Assembly: GCF_006149045.1 (NCBI RefSeq)
Contig: NZ_VBSN01000027.1
Coordinates: 248,001-312,000 of the forward strand
DNA from: Dyadobacter flavalbus
Lineage (GTDB): Bacteria > Bacteroidota > Bacteroidia > Cytophagales > Spirosomataceae
Length of the DNA: 64,000 nucleotides
Direction: 5' to 3'
Part shown: in pieces, positions 63,488-64,000 of the stretch
Layout: every line of letters begins with the position of its first letter
How positions within the stretch are numbered: position 1 is the first letter of the stretch
Notes under the pieces: model-generated
Told to the model about the DNA's origin: nothing
The model's database searches: none
What the model saw: the letters and a program-made list of their open reading frames with translations, nothing else
Made by a program: the position numbers and the translations under genes

Positions 63488-64000
63488 ATGAAAAAAGTTG
63501 TACAAATCTTTTTATTTAGTGGATTTATTGTTTTGTTCGCCGGGTTCCGTGTCAGTGATAAAAATTGGGAAAAGCAATTTTCAAGAATAGATAACGAAGT
63601 CAGAAAGAACAGCAAAGCTTACGCCACGCTGGGCGAAGCAACCAAAAGCATCGGGCACCGCCTGACGGGAAGTGTCAACGGAGAACATGCAGAAGATTAT
63701 GCATTCAAGCTCCTTAAAAGTTACGGGTTTAAAGATGTCGTTTTTCAGCCTTTTGAAGTGGAGGCATGGATGCGCGATACGGTAACTTTGTCCGTTGCAC
63801 CCGGCAGCAGCGATAATTTCCGGGAAGTTCCTGTTGTTTCACTGGCGCACTCTCCGGTAGAATCCAATCTTCAGGGTGAAATCGTAGACGTTGGCAATGG
63901 TCTGGAAGAAGATTTCGAGGCCGCAAAGGAGATGGTAAAGGGCAAAGTTGTACTCGCCAATATCAATCTTGTCGGCGTTACGGACAGGAAAAATCTGCAC
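63488..64000 (+). CDS. Peptidase M28-type aminopeptidase, N-terminal part (3' end outside window)
   Basis: 171 codons to the right edge; the frame continues. An N-terminal signal (KKVVQIFLFSGFIVLFAGF), then SIGHRLTGSVNGEHAEDYAFKLLKSYGF, typical of the start of M28/M20-like exported metallopeptidases, and a protease-associated (PA) domain beginning around SVAPGSSDNF and continuing to VVLANI. The catalytic zinc ligands are beyond the window. It is divergent from xylB. Confidence 0.75.
   Translation, partial: MKKVVQIFLFSGFIVLFAGFRVSDKNWEKQFSRIDNEVRKNSKAYATLGEATKSIGHRLTGSVNGEHAEDYAFKLLKSYGFKDVVFQPFEVEAWMRDTVTLSVAPGSSDNFREVPVVSLAHSPVESNLQGEIVDVGNGLEEDFEAAKEMVKGKVVLANINLVGVTDRKNLH

Noticed and set aside
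1-64000. CRISPR arrays or complete tRNA/rRNA genes
   Set aside because: No regularly spaced 25-40-bp repeats and no canonical cloverleaf or rRNA sequence were seen; the repeats present are short decamers or dodecamers.

Overview
The window is chromosomal DNA from a Bacteroidota bacterium, most likely a Cytophagales/Spirosomaceae member (Dyadobacter-like; the genus is a guess). The grounds are Bacteroidota-type promoters (TTG, about 20 nt, TAnnTTTG), A-rich leaders with few Shine-Dalgarno sequences, type IX secretion (T9SS) C-terminal sorting domains, an exbB-exbD-exbD-tonB cluster, a short NuoG, a lid-less short adenylate kinase and a BtuB/BtuG pair behind a cobalamin riboswitch. No rRNA or complete tRNA gene was found.

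Layout. 1-7.5 kb: end of a nitrilase-family amidase, gatC, then a TonB energising cluster (exbB, two exbD, tonB, a small membrane protein, a PstS-like lipoprotein) and a large periplasmic TPR protein. 7.5-22 kb: BatD-like protein, chorismate synthase, a Gfo/Idh oxidoreductase plus an FGE-fold protein, an ABC-F ATPase, DedA, gamma-carbonic anhydrase, AlgH, a membrane phosphoesterase and glycine decarboxylase gcvP. 22-32 kb: a minus-strand Complex I operon nuoABCDEF-[GT-C-like membrane gene]-GHIJ that stops at nuoJ, with no nuoKLMN in the window. 32-40 kb: two neighbouring SGNH/sialate-esterase-like proteins with T9SS tails, the second carrying an array of cysteine-paired modules, then obgE, adk and a secreted protein facing a sensor kinase. 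40-56.6 kb: valS, a DEAD-box helicase, the B12 uptake unit (riboswitch, btuB, btuG), a thioredoxin-fold protein, prfA, a lipoprotein, a zinc-protease-like protein, a GH3-family protein and an aldo/keto reductase.

56.7-60.8 kb is an AT-rich accessory island bracketed by a 25-bp imperfect direct repeat (22/25). It holds a Panacea-domain antitoxin with an overlapping toxin-like partner, an IS1595-type transposase with a 46-codon basic follower gene, an unknown 222-aa protein, and two stretches that look like independent structured non-coding RNAs. One is about 210 nt on the minus strand with a three-way junction. The other is about 520 nt on the plus strand, with a strong promoter, a chain of hairpins, a closing long-range helix and an intrinsic terminator. 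These two RNAs are the most interesting unexplained structure in the window. Beyond the island come an ssb paralogue without the acidic tail, xylB behind a 21-bp palindrome, and the start of an M28-type peptidase.
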